Source: Skermania sp. ID1734 (GTDB lineage: Bacteria > Actinomycetota > Actinomycetes > Mycobacteriales > Mycobacteriaceae). Taken from it: 64,000 nt of DNA. Under the pieces are notes generated by a model, which was given only the letters and a program-made list of their open reading frames with translations, was not told where the DNA came from and searched no databases. The stretch is taken from positions 353,651 through 417,650 of the forward strand of contig NZ_VLIY01000002.1 in the NCBI RefSeq assembly GCF_007489285.1, written 5' to 3'. Shown piece by piece: positions 8,122 through 15,860 of the stretch (positions are counted from its first letter, which is position 1; each line of letters begins with the position of its first letter). The position numbers and the translations under genes were made by a program.

Positions 8122-9324
8122 TCAACGCGGCTTATCCGCAACCCACTGCGTCACCGGCAACTGCGGGCGCCACGCGGTGAAACCCCCGAGCGCCTCCACC
8201 CGCGAAACTTGCAGCTTCCGCAGCGTCCCGCCGTACTCATTCGCCCACGCGATGACCTGCGACTCCGTCTCGATGGTCACCGCGTTGATCACCAACCGGC
8301 CGCCTGGGCGGAGTCTGGTCCAGCACGCGTCGAACAGGCCCGGTTGTGTCACTCCGCCGCCGAGGAAGATCACGTCGGGAACTGGTAGGTCATCGAAAGC
8401 CGCTGGCGCCGAGCCGTGGATTTCAACTCCGGGCACGCCAAGGGCGAGGGCGTTGCGCCGGATCCGGTCAGCCCGCTCGGCAGTCCGCTCGAAGATGATC
8501 GCGCGACAGCGTGGATGCGTTCGGCACCATTCGATTCCGATGCTTCCGGTCCCCCCGCCTACGTCCCAGAGCAGTTCACCCGGTGCCGGAGCCAGCGCTG
8601 TCAGTGTCAGCGCGCGGACCTCCTGTTTGGTCAATTGGCCGTCGGTTTCGAAGGCGGCGTCGACAAGACCTGGGATTCGCGTGCGGCGCGGCCTGGTGTC
8701 GCCACGACAGATCACCGCAACGATGTTGAGCGGATCACCCGGCGCGTGCGGCCAAGCCGCTGCCTCGCCGTCGAAACGGCGTTCCAACGGGCCGCCGAGC
8801 TGCTCGAGCACATGCAGCGTCGAGCCACCGAAGCCGTTGTCTGCCAGTAGTTTCGCGACCGCGGTCGGCGTGCTGGCGTCATTGCTGAGCACCAGTAACC
8901 GGGCGCCGTCAACCACGTCGGGTAGCAACGTCTGCGCCGGCCGATTGACCAGAGATACGACAGGGGTATCCGCGAGCGGCCAGCCAAGTCTCGCGCAGGC
9001 GAGCGAGGCCGACGACGGTTGCGGCAGCACGCGTAACCGATCGATGCCGAGCAGACGAGCCAGCGTCACACCAATGCCGTGAAACATCGGGTCGCCGCTC
9101 GCGAGCACGCACACCCGCTTGTCGGCGAGATCGTCGAACAACCCCGGCAACGCGGGTAGCAGCGGCGAGGGCCACCGCACCCGTTCGGCGCTGCAAGCAG
9201 GGATCAAATCCAGCTGACGGCCGGAACCGATCAGCACGTCGGCGTCTGCGATCGCCGCCCGGGTTGCGTCGGTGAGACCGGACCAGCCATCCGCCCCGAT
9301 GCCGACGACGTGGATGGGTATCAC
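8122..9324 (-). CDS. cobL: precorrin-6Y C5,15-methyltransferase (decarboxylating)
   Basis: A 400-residue CbiE-CbiT fusion that methylates precorrin-6Y at C5 and C15 and decarboxylates the C12 acetate. The CbiE half starts HVVGIGADGW and carries VCVLASGDPMFHGIG; the CbiT half, from about residue 205, has LTALAPAPGELLWDVGGGTG, an AdoMet-binding loop, and IFLGGGVTQPG. The GTG at 9322-9324 overlaps the upstream SDR stop as GTGA, which fixes the start although the frame stays open further upstream. It probably shares a transcript with the secreted protein and cobK. cobM is not found nearby. Confidence 0.92.
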   Translation of the reverse strand: MIPIHVVGIGADGWSGLTDATRAAIADADVLIGSGRQLDLIPACSAERVRWPSPLLPALPGLFDDLADKRVCVLASGDPMFHGIGVTLARLLGIDRLRVLPQPSSASLACARLGWPLADTPVVSLVNRPAQTLLPDVVDGARLLVLSNDASTPTAVAKLLADNGFGGSTLHVLEQLGGPLERRFDGEAAAWPHAPGDPLNIVAVICRGDTRPRRTRIPGLVDAAFETDGQLTKQEVRALTLTALAPAPGELLWDVGGGTGSIGIEWCRTHPRCRAIIFERTAERADRIRRNALALGVPGVEIHGSAPAAFDDLPVPDVIFLGGGVTQPGLFDACWTRLRPGGRLVINAVTIETESQVIAWANEYGGTLRKLQVSRVEALGGFTAWRPQLPVTQWVADKPR

Positions 9325-10082
9325 CGCGGCAGCCTCCGCCAAATCGGCTGGGGCAGTAGACGCATACCGAAAAACACGGGCCGAAGCAGATTCGGCACCC
9401 ACACCGGACCAGACCGGCGCCGCAGCCCGTTTACTACGGCGTCGGCAACTTGGTTGGGAGTGCTCGAAAACGGCGCCGGCTTCATGCCGTCGGTCATGGT
9501 GCCGATGACGAACCCGGGCCGGACGAGTAGCAGATGAACGCCGGTGCCATGCAACGAATCTGCAAGCCCACACGCGAAGCCGTCGAGACCGGCCTTGGCG
9601 GAGCCATAGACATAGTTCGCGCGTCGAACCCGCACTCCAGCAACGGAACTGAACACGACGATGTGGCCGTCACCCTGAGTGCGCATGAGGGTCGCCAAAT
9701 CCGTAAGCACGGAGACCTGTGCGACATAGTCGGTCTGGATCACCTGCAGCGCATGCGCCGACTCCCGCTCCGCCCGCTGCTGGTCGCCCAGTATCCCGAA
9801 CACCAACACCGCGATTCCGATCGGTCCGTGGTCACGCACCACCGATGCCAGTACGGTGGCGTGCGAATGGACGTCGTCGGCGTCGAATTCGATCGCGTGG
9901 ACTGCGGCAGCGCCCGCGGCGTGGAGTCTGTCGCGCTGTGGTTGCAGGTCGGAACTGTTGCGGGCGGCCAGCACGACCGTTCGTCCTGCAGCGACGCGCT
10001 CGGCCACGGCTTGGCCGATCTCACTGCGGCCGCCGAGGATCAGGACGGTTCCGGGCGCCAACTGCTTGGTTCGCGTTGCCAC
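9321..10082 (-). CDS. short-chain dehydrogenase, DprE2-like
   Basis: A 253-residue classical SDR with the modified cofactor loop LILGGRSEIGQAVAERV, the active-site serine in VVFSSVAGVRVRR, and the YGSAK tyrosine-lysine pair near residue 163. The GGRSEIG loop and a C-terminal hydrophobic stretch (RPVFFGMRLLPQPIWRRL) resemble the DprE2 branch of membrane-associated SDRs. It corresponds by position to Rv2073c of M. tuberculosis. It is followed by cobL with a 4-base overlap, although no role in cobalamin synthesis is known. The start is GTG at 10080-10082; the substrate is unknown. Confidence 0.85.
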   Translation of the reverse strand: MATRTKQLAPGTVLILGGRSEIGQAVAERVAAGRTVVLAARNSSDLQPQRDRLHAAGAAAVHAIEFDADDVHSHATVLASVVRDHGPIGIAVLVFGILGDQQRAERESAHALQVIQTDYVAQVSVLTDLATLMRTQGDGHIVVFSSVAGVRVRRANYVYGSAKAGLDGFACGLADSLHGTGVHLLLVRPGFVIGTMTDGMKPAPFSSTPNQVADAVVNGLRRRSGPVWVPNLLRPVFFGMRLLPQPIWRRLPR

Positions 10083-10113
10083 GGTGATCAGTGTGCTGGA
10101 CTACCTTCGACGT

Positions 10114-10518
10114 ATGTCGAGTGACCCCCAACCAATCGTTCTCAGCCAGGCTGCACTCGAGTTCGTCACCGACCGGCATTTGGCCACGCTGACCACCCTG
10201 CGACAGGACGGCACGCCGCATGTGGTGGCGGTCGGTTTTACCTGGGACGCCGAGAGATGCCGGGTGCGCATCATCACCGACGGTGCCTCGCACAAGGCGC
10301 GCAATGTAGAGCGGCACGGTTACGCCGCGGTCAGTCAAGTGGATGGCGTCCGGTGGATCACGCTGGAAGGACCGGCGCGCGTACTTCGCGACCGCGACTC
10401 GGTGCATGACGCCGTGCAGCGCTACGCCGCGCGGTATCGGCAGCCACGTCACAATCCGACGCGTGTAGTCATCGAGATCGACGTGCAGCGGGTGATGTGT
10501 TCGAGTGTGTTGCGTTAG
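10114..10518 (+). CDS. F420H2-dependent reductase of the FDOR split-barrel family (Rv2074-like)
   Basis: A 134-residue flavin/deazaflavin split beta-barrel protein. The order LATLTTLRQDGTPHVVAVGF, ITDGASHKARNVERHG and AAVSQVDGVRWITLEGPARVL is that of M. tuberculosis Rv2074, reported as an F420H2-dependent biliverdin reductase. Its place next to the Rv2073c-like SDR matches too. No ribosome site is seen. TACCTT lies 6 bases before the ATG, so the mRNA is probably leaderless; an in-frame GTG at 10093 is a less likely start. The substrate assignment rests on orthology. Confidence 0.85.
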   Translation: MSSDPQPIVLSQAALEFVTDRHLATLTTLRQDGTPHVVAVGFTWDAERCRVRIITDGASHKARNVERHGYAAVSQVDGVRWITLEGPARVLRDRDSVHDAVQRYAARYRQPRHNPTRVVIEIDVQRVMCSSVLR

Positions 10519-10564
10519 GTCCGCTTTCCGCTTGGACGACTAAGAGCCATTACCAAAGGTTATG

Positions 10565-10570
10565 TAAAGT
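10565..10570 (+). promoter_or_regulatory. -10 hexamer TAAAGT, leaderless promoter
   Basis: TAAAGT ends 7 bases before the ATG at 10578 and no Shine-Dalgarno sequence intervenes, so transcription should begin at or next to the start codon of the DUF4190/DUF4352 gene. Confidence 0.5.
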
Positions 10571-10577
10571 CATACCC

Positions 10578-11441
10578 ATGGTTCATCAATCTCCACCGCC
10601 CTACGGTGGTCAATTCCCGCCGCCGCCTGGATTTTCGCAACCGCCTCCGGCGAACTGGACTCCTCCCCCGAACTATCGAAACGGGTTCGGCATTACCGCG
10701 CTCGTCCTTGCAATTATTGGTCTCGTCTTTGGGCTCGTTCCGTTGACAGGATTCATTGCGCTAATTCTGGGCCTACTCGCAATTCTCTTCGGGGTGCTTG
10801 GGTTTGGCAGAGTGAGGCGGGGGATCGCGAGTAATCGCGTAATGAGCGGCTTCGGTATCGGAATTGGCGCGGTCGCAACCGCACTCGGTGTATGGGGCAT
10901 GACAATCTTCTTCAACGCGGTAGATGACATCAGTCACGCGTTTGACGATGTGGGGTCGCCCGCAGCGTCGTTAGCACCATCGGTGGAGGCGGAAGAACAT
11001 GGACCCGGCAGCCGCGAACGGCCACTTCACATAGGAGATGCTGCGACACTGCCTGACTGGACCGTAGTCGTAAACAGCGTCAACCGCGACGCCCAGCGCG
11101 AGGTTCTAAGCGAGAACCAGTTCAATGATCCACCGAGCTCCGGCTCCGCCTATGTCATGGCGAATGTGACAACGACGTACAAGGGGCCCAAGACTGGAAA
11201 CGTTCAATGGGATCTAGATTTCAAGGTTCTCGGATCGGCTGGCAACACGTTCGACAGTTCCAATCACGGGTGCGGGGTCGTACCAGACGCGCTCGGCAGC
11301 AATGGAGAGCTATACCCGGGTGCTAGTGCGACGGGAAACATTTGCGTCGAAGTGCCACAAGCGCAACTCGACCGCGCACTTTGGGTGATCTCGAAGTCGC
11401 TCTCCTTGCACAAGACCGCGGTTTTCGTCACAGTTGGTTAG
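10578..11441 (+). CDS. membrane protein with proline-rich N-terminus, DUF4190-like helices and DUF4352-like extracellular domain
   Basis: A 287-residue protein of unknown function. A proline/glycine-rich cytoplasmic tail (residues 1-35, PPPYGG and PPPP runs) leads to paired membrane segments (ITALVLAIIGLVFGLVPLTG, IALILGLLAILFGVLGFG) as in DUF4190, and a third helix near residue 100 (GFGIGIGAVATALGVWGM). The exported C-terminal half is beta-rich (WTVVVNSVNRDAQREVLS, AYVMANVTTTYKG, GVVPDALGSNGELYPGASATG) like DUF4352 domains. Its length is typical of such actinobacterial proteins. It converges on the YjbR-like gene with a 14-base overlap. Confidence 0.75.
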   Translation: MVHQSPPPYGGQFPPPPGFSQPPPANWTPPPNYRNGFGITALVLAIIGLVFGLVPLTGFIALILGLLAILFGVLGFGRVRRGIASNRVMSGFGIGIGAVATALGVWGMTIFFNAVDDISHAFDDVGSPAASLAPSVEAEEHGPGSRERPLHIGDAATLPDWTVVVNSVNRDAQREVLSENQFNDPPSSGSAYVMANVTTTYKGPKTGNVQWDLDFKVLGSAGNTFDSSNHGCGVVPDALGSNGELYPGASATGNICVEVPQAQLDRALWVISKSLSLHKTAVFVTVG

Positions 11442-11856
11442 CGCGGCTAGATCCGCTTTCCAGCCACGCCTTCTGCCGCGTCGGTGAGGCGCGGGACAGC
11501 CAGGCATCTTCGATGATCTCGGCGAGCTCTTGCCGGGACAGTTCACCGATGCGACTGGCGCGCAGCAGGACTGATGGATGCCCGTTGAAATGCGGCGTCG
11601 TGAAAAACGGCGACGAGGGGTCCTGCACCAGCGCCTGCTTGTCCGACTCCGACGGCACCCAGAAGATGATCACGTCTGTGTAGCGCTCCCCTGTCTCCGG
11701 GTCGAATGCGTCCGGGCGCGGAGTGCGGAAGAAGACGAACGACTTTCGACCGACCTGGTAGATAGGATTGCCGCTCGGACCCGTCTCTACGGTCACGTGT
11801 GGCATCGCCAGGGCTAGCTCGTGGACGTCTTCGACGCGCGCCTTCCTGCGACCCAT
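11428..11856 (-). CDS. MmcQ/YjbR-like protein
   Basis: A 142-residue protein of the MmcQ/YjbR (DUF419) fold: an N-terminal helix (VEDVHELALAMPHVTVE), then YQVGRKSFVFFRTPRP, VIIFWVPSESDKQALVQ and a C-terminal helix pair (LSRQELAEIIEDAWLSRA). The family may bind DNA, but its function is not established. The ATG at 11854-11856 lies 2 bases after the pepE stop, so it is probably cotranscribed with pepE. Confidence 0.78.
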   Translation of the reverse strand: MGRRKARVEDVHELALAMPHVTVETGPSGNPIYQVGRKSFVFFRTPRPDAFDPETGERYTDVIIFWVPSESDKQALVQDPSSPFFTTPHFNGHPSVLLRASRIGELSRQELAEIIEDAWLSRASPTRQKAWLESGSSRANQL

Positions 11857-11858
11857 CT

Positions 11859-12980
11859 CTACAGCACCGTCAATCCGTGCGGCTGGTTGTTGAGCACCTC
11901 GCAACCGCCTTCGGTGACAACGACGATGTCCTCGATGCGGGCGCCCCACTCGTCGCGAAAGTAGATGCCCGGCTCGATTGAGAACGCCATCCCCGGCAAG
12001 AGCGAAAGACCGTTGCCGGCAACGATGTACGGCTCTTCGTGTACGGAGATTCCGATGCCATGACCGGTGCGGTGCACGAACGCCGGCCCCATCCCGGCGG
12101 CGGCGATGACATCGCGGGCGGCGGCGTCGATCTGCTCGGCGGTCACTCCCGGCGCCACCGCGGCGACGGCCGCCGCTTGGGCCTGCTCGAGCACCGCGAA
12201 CTTCTCGGCGACTTCGGGAGCAGGATCGCCCATGCTGTAGGTCCGGGTGCTGTCCGAGTTGTATCCCGGCGGCACCGGCCCCCCAATGTCGATGACCACA
12301 ATGTCGCCGGATTCGATGACCCGGTCGGACACTTCGTGATGCGGATCTGCTCCGTGCGGGCCCGAGCCGACGATGACGAAGGCGGCCTCGCTATGGCCCT
12401 CGTCGATGATCGCGCGGGCGATGTCGGCACCCACCTCCCGCTCGGTGCGGCCCGGGCGGAGCCACTCCCCCATTCGGGCGTGCACGCGGTCGATTGCCGC
12501 TCCGGCCCGACGCAATGCCTCGATTTCGCTGGCGTCCTTGATCATCCGGAGCTCGCGCAGGATGGGCGTGGCCAGCGCCGGCAGAGCGCCGAAGACGGCG
12601 GCGAGCGGAAGCAAGTGCAGTGCGGGCATCGCATCGGCAACCGCCGTGCGCGGCGACGGCTTGAGTACCGAGGCGGCGAGTTGATAGGGATCGGCCCCGT
12701 CGACCCAATCGAGAACCGGTAAGCCGAGTTCGGCGATCGCCGAGTCGTTGTGCGAGGCCAATTCCAGCTTCGGAATCACCATGCTGGCCCGGCTGCCGTC
12801 GCTCGGTACCACCAGGCAGGTCAGCCGTTCGAAGGAACTTGCGGCCGAACCGACCAGATACTGCAGGTCCGGTCCGGGCGTGACCACGAGCCCATCGAAT
12901 CCGGCATCGGCGGTCAGTTGCGCGGCCCGATCCAAGCGCTGCCGGTACACCTGCGCGGGGAAGCGTGTCGCCGTCGTCAT
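11859..12980 (-). CDS. pepE: Xaa-Pro dipeptidase (M24 family)
   Basis: A 373-residue cytoplasmic metallopeptidase that releases the N-terminal residue before proline; ortholog of M. tuberculosis PepE (375). An N-terminal creatinase-like domain (to about residue 135) precedes the pita-bread catalytic domain. Metal ligands appear in VVIDIGG and NSDSTRTY (two Asp), HRTGHGIG (His), SIEPG (Glu) and ARIEDI (Glu). The ATG at 12980 is chosen because it matches the family N-terminus and lies 7 bases after a TAGCCT hexamer, suggesting a leaderless mRNA. It is divergent from the exonuclease gene across only 19 bases. Confidence 0.93.
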   Translation of the reverse strand: MTTATRFPAQVYRQRLDRAAQLTADAGFDGLVVTPGPDLQYLVGSAASSFERLTCLVVPSDGSRASMVIPKLELASHNDSAIAELGLPVLDWVDGADPYQLAASVLKPSPRTAVADAMPALHLLPLAAVFGALPALATPILRELRMIKDASEIEALRRAGAAIDRVHARMGEWLRPGRTEREVGADIARAIIDEGHSEAAFVIVGSGPHGADPHHEVSDRVIESGDIVVIDIGGPVPPGYNSDSTRTYSMGDPAPEVAEKFAVLEQAQAAAVAAVAPGVTAEQIDAAARDVIAAAGMGPAFVHRTGHGIGISVHEEPYIVAGNGLSLLPGMAFSIEPGIYFRDEWGARIEDIVVVTEGGCEVLNNQPHGLTVL

Positions 12981-12986
12981 ACGCCC

Positions 12987-12993
12987 TAGGCTA
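12987..12993. promoter_or_regulatory. overlapping bidirectional -10 elements
   Basis: TAGGCTA contains TAGGCT for the plus strand (12987-12992) and TAGCCT for the minus strand (12993-12988). Each hexamer stands exactly 7 bases from its ATG (13000 and 12980). Both transcripts would be leaderless, and the two promoters cannot be fully occupied at once. Confidence 0.65.
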
Positions 12994-12999
12994 TCGGCT

Positions 13000-13941
13000 A
13001 TGACTGGACCTCTTCTGCTGCTCGACGGTGCCAGCCTGTGGTTCCGCGCCTTCCACGCGATTCCTGCCTCGATCACCGCCGAGGACGGGCGCTCGGTGAA
13101 TGCGTTGCGCGGGTTCACCGACATGGTGGCCGCGCTGATCAACCGGCACTCGCCGGCGCGGCTGGTCGTCTGCCTGGACCTCGACTGGCGTCCGCAATTC
13201 CGGGTCGACGCGGTGCCGTCGTACAAGACGCACCGACTGGCACCCGATGGCGCCGATGAGAATGTCGAAGAGGTGCCGGACCTGTTGACGCCGCAGGTCG
13301 ACATGATCCTCGAGGTACTCGAGGCGGCCGGTATTGCGACTGCAGGTGCGGAAGGCTTGGAGGCCGACGACGTGCTCGGCACGCTAGCGACCCGCGAGCG
13401 GACCGACGACGTCGTGGTGGTCTCGGGTGACCGGGATCTGTTGCAACTGGTGGAGGATCGTGAGGTGGCGGTTCGGGTGTACTACGTCGGCCGCGGTCTG
13501 GCGAAGGCCGAATTGTTCGGACCTGCCGAAGTAGCCGCCAAATACGGTGTGCCCGAAGCGAATGCCGGTGCCGCCTACGCCGACCTGGCCACCTTGCGTG
13601 GCGATGCCTCCGACGGGCTGCCCGGTGTGAAAGGCATCGGGGAAAAATCGGCGTCGTCGTTGATCATGCAGTTCGGCTCCATCGAGGCTCTGCGTGCGGC
13701 GGTGCGCGATCCCGAATCCGATATGGCGCAGGGGGTTCGAGCGAAACTCGCGGCGGCCGAGGACTATTTGGAGGTTGCCACGACAGTCGTTCGAGTGGTG
13801 CGCGACGCCGATGTGCACTTCTCGCGACCGGACGTGCTGCCTACCGAGCCGGCTGACCCGCAGCGGTTGCAGGAATTGGCCGTCGAGTTGAATGCCGAGA
13901 GTCCGGTCAAGCGGTTGGTGGAGGCGATGAAGGGCCGCTGA
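13000..13941 (+). CDS. 5'-3' exonuclease (Pol I N-terminal/FEN-like)
   Basis: A 313-residue stand-alone 5' nuclease. The acidic metal sites of the PIN-like domain are [38 protein letters not shown] and [13 protein letters not shown]. The helix-hairpin motif for duplex DNA follows ([20 protein letters not shown], near residue 205). It corresponds to Rv2090. The ATG at 13000 sits 7 bases after TAGGCT; a longer reading from 12748 would run through the whole divergent promoter and into pepE, so I reject it. It probably acts in flap removal and repair. Confidence 0.92.
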   Translation: MTGPLLLLDGASLWFRAFHAIPASITAEDGRSVNALRGFTDMVAALINRHSPARLVVCLDLDWRPQFRVDAVPSYKTHRLAPDGADENVEEVPDLLTPQVDMILEVLEAAGIATAGAEGLEADDVLGTLATRERTDDVVVVSGDRDLLQLVEDREVAVRVYYVGRGLAKAELFGPAEVAAKYGVPEANAGAAYADLATLRGDASDGLPGVKGIGEKSASSLIMQFGSIEALRAAVRDPESDMAQGVRAKLAAAEDYLEVATTVVRVVRDADVHFSRPDVLPTEPADPQRLQELAVELNAESPVKRLVEAMKGR

Positions 13942-14022
13942 ACGGTACGTCCAGTCGAGGAATATGGTCCCCGACTGGGCGTTGAGTTTCAGCGAGGACA
14001 GGTGTTCCACGTTGCAGCCGGA

Positions 14023-14271
14023 CTACGCGAAGCTACGGCTTTCGATGTAGAGAGGAAAGAACATCTCCGCGAGCAAGAGACACGCAAAGAACCATTGGAC
14101 TGGTGTTTCGAGTCGAAATGTGCCCACCGAATATACAACGGGTCGTCCGCTGCTGGCACACGCTCGCGCGTCACGGTATACCCATAGAGCCACGGAGAAC
14201 ACGACAGCTGACAGCACCGCCGCGATCGATAGAGCGCCTTGGGTATTTGCGGCTGGAACCGAGAATGGCAT
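14023..14271 (-). CDS. small membrane protein
   Basis: An 82-residue protein with two hydrophobic helices (ALSIAAVLSAVVFSVALWVY and QWFFACLLLAEMFFPLYI) flanking a polar loop, YRDARACASSGRPVVYSVG. The pattern of a YxDA segment, a short loop and a C-terminal FFPLYhhxR recurs in small actinobacterial membrane proteins, which supports a real gene. AGGA lies 6-8 bases before the ATG at 14271. It is flanked by convergent and tandem genes with gaps of about 80 and 60 bases. Function unknown. Confidence 0.6.
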   Translation of the reverse strand: MPFSVPAANTQGALSIAAVLSAVVFSVALWVYRDARACASSGRPVVYSVGTFRLETPVQWFFACLLLAEMFFPLYIESRSFA

Positions 14272-14331
14272 TGAATCGTCCTGCGGGTGTGTAGCAGTGT
14301 AGTAGTGCTAAAGCCGACGTCACAGTTCGTC

Positions 14332-14934
14332 CTACGATGCAGTTAGGAACGCAAGAATGACGAATAGGATGAACAGAACGGAGATATACCCGAGTATCAG
14401 ACCTGTCAGGGCCATACCTCGGCCTTGTTCACCTGTGCGGCGGATCTGCGAGCAAGCAATATGCCCGATCGGTATCGCTATGACTGGAAATACGAAGCCG
14501 AGCACCAGAGCTGCAATCGCCAGTGAATTCGTGCGCGGATTTATTGGCTGGTATCCGACGGCGCGATCAGCGGTGATGGCCAGTCCGTCTGGCGTGTAAC
14601 CGACAACAGGATAAATAGGGCGGCCGTCGGCCGTGTAGGCGATTGGCGCTGCGGGAGGATTCGAAGTACTCGACCGAGTGGCGGCGCGGATGATTACCAC
14701 GACTGTACCGAGAACGAAAACAAGGATTCCCAGGGACCACAACGCGGTGATCTTAAAAGCAAAGCCAGCAACAAGGAGGAGGAATCCGAATATAGGCCCT
14801 GCGAAGAAAGGCCAAAGCGCAGCCTGCGCCGGACCATCGCTTTCTGAATATGGTGATGTCGAGCCGCGTGGTTGCGCAAATTGTGGACGTCGCCCATCAT
14901 CGAAATGCCGCTCGGTTCCACTGGGATGAATCAT
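14332..14934 (-). CDS. DUF4190-like membrane protein
   Basis: A 200-residue protein. A polar N-terminal tail (35 residues) leads to two helices (PFFAGPIFGFLLLVAGFAF and SLGILVFVLGTVVVIIRAA), a proline-rich loop with YTADGRPIYPVVGYTPDG, then the DUF4190 helix pair (LAIAALVLGFVFPVIAIPIG and GLILGYISVLFILFVILAFL) with CSQIRRTGEQGRGMA between. The start is ATG at 14934. It lies 60 bases upstream of the 82-residue membrane gene on the same strand. Function unknown. Codon use is less GC-biased than its neighbours, and neither gene has a counterpart I know of in the M. tuberculosis order. Confidence 0.7.
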   Translation of the reverse strand: MIHPSGTERHFDDGRRPQFAQPRGSTSPYSESDGPAQAALWPFFAGPIFGFLLLVAGFAFKITALWSLGILVFVLGTVVVIIRAATRSSTSNPPAAPIAYTADGRPIYPVVGYTPDGLAITADRAVGYQPINPRTNSLAIAALVLGFVFPVIAIPIGHIACSQIRRTGEQGRGMALTGLILGYISVLFILFVILAFLTAS

Positions 14935-15167
14935 TCGTAGCTGCTCAACTTTCGCCCTTTTGTCCGCCGCGTAGATTCGCCACGCGAGCGAGCTAGGCGG
15001 ATCACTAGTCGGATGCTAGACGAATTCTGAAGCCAGCAGTGTCGGTCAATTGAATGAATCGCGACGCTGTTTGGAAATACGGTGTGGAAATTGGATCAGC
15101 GACCGCTGGCTACTCTGACTTCGTGCTATCAAGACAATCCCGCTTCGACGGAATTGTTGAATGCTGA

Positions 15168-15809
15168 CTAACCTGGGCGGCCGACCTCATAGGTCCCATT
15201 GTCGTCGGTGAACGTGACCGTCACGTCCTTGTGCTCGCCGTCGATGGTGACGGTGCAGGTGAATTGCGCGTCCTTCTTCACCTCGACGCCGCTCGGGCAG
15301 CTCACGCCCGAAAGATTCTGCACGCCATAGGATTCAGTGAGCACCTTCTTCACGCCGTCCTGTGCGGCGTTCTGGTCCAGCAGCGTCTTGTGGGTAAAGA
15401 ACAGGACCAAGGCCACAACGACCGCGGCGACAACCACCAGCGCGACGGCTCCACCAATGAGCGGCAGCTTCGACTTCTTCTTCGGCGCGCCGATAGGCTG
15501 CTCACCCGGCGGCTGACCCCAGGGCTGTTCCGGTTGACCCCACTGTTGACCGGGCTGGTTCCACTGGCCAGGCTCGGCCGGCCACTGCTGGCCCGGTTGT
15601 TGGGCGTACTGCTGTCCGGGCTGGCCGTATTGCGGAGCCGGCTGACCGTATGGCGACGACCACTGCTGCTGTTGGCCTTGCTGTGGGTGCTCGGGTTGCG
15701 GTTGCCACTGTTGCTGCGGTTGCGGCGACCACTGCGGCTGCTGCCAGCCCTGTTCCTGTGGGCGTGCCCACTGGTCCTTCGGCTCGTTGGGGCCGTTAGG
15801 GCTGCTCAT
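15168..15809 (-). CDS. DUF4333 membrane protein with Gln/Pro-rich N-terminus
   Basis: A 213-residue protein. Residues 1-105 are low-complexity Gln/Pro/Trp/Gly repeats (QPQWSPQPQQQWQPQPEHPQ). A single membrane helix follows (LPLIGGAVALVVVAAVVVAL), and the exported C-terminal DUF4333 domain carries two cysteines (VSCPSGVEVKKDAQFTC) that probably form a disulfide. By position, between the exonuclease and helY, it matches Rv2091c. A second DUF4333 protein lies at 62904-63257. Start ATG at 15809. Function unknown. Confidence 0.85.
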   Translation of the reverse strand: MSSPNGPNEPKDQWARPQEQGWQQPQWSPQPQQQWQPQPEHPQQGQQQQWSSPYGQPAPQYGQPGQQYAQQPGQQWPAEPGQWNQPGQQWGQPEQPWGQPPGEQPIGAPKKKSKLPLIGGAVALVVVAAVVVALVLFFTHKTLLDQNAAQDGVKKVLTESYGVQNLSGVSCPSGVEVKKDAQFTCTVTIDGEHKDVTVTFTDDNGTYEVGRPG

Positions 15810-15860
15810 TGCTCGCCTCCTCTGTGATTTCCGCTAACACGTTAGCCCGCCGTGCCGCGC

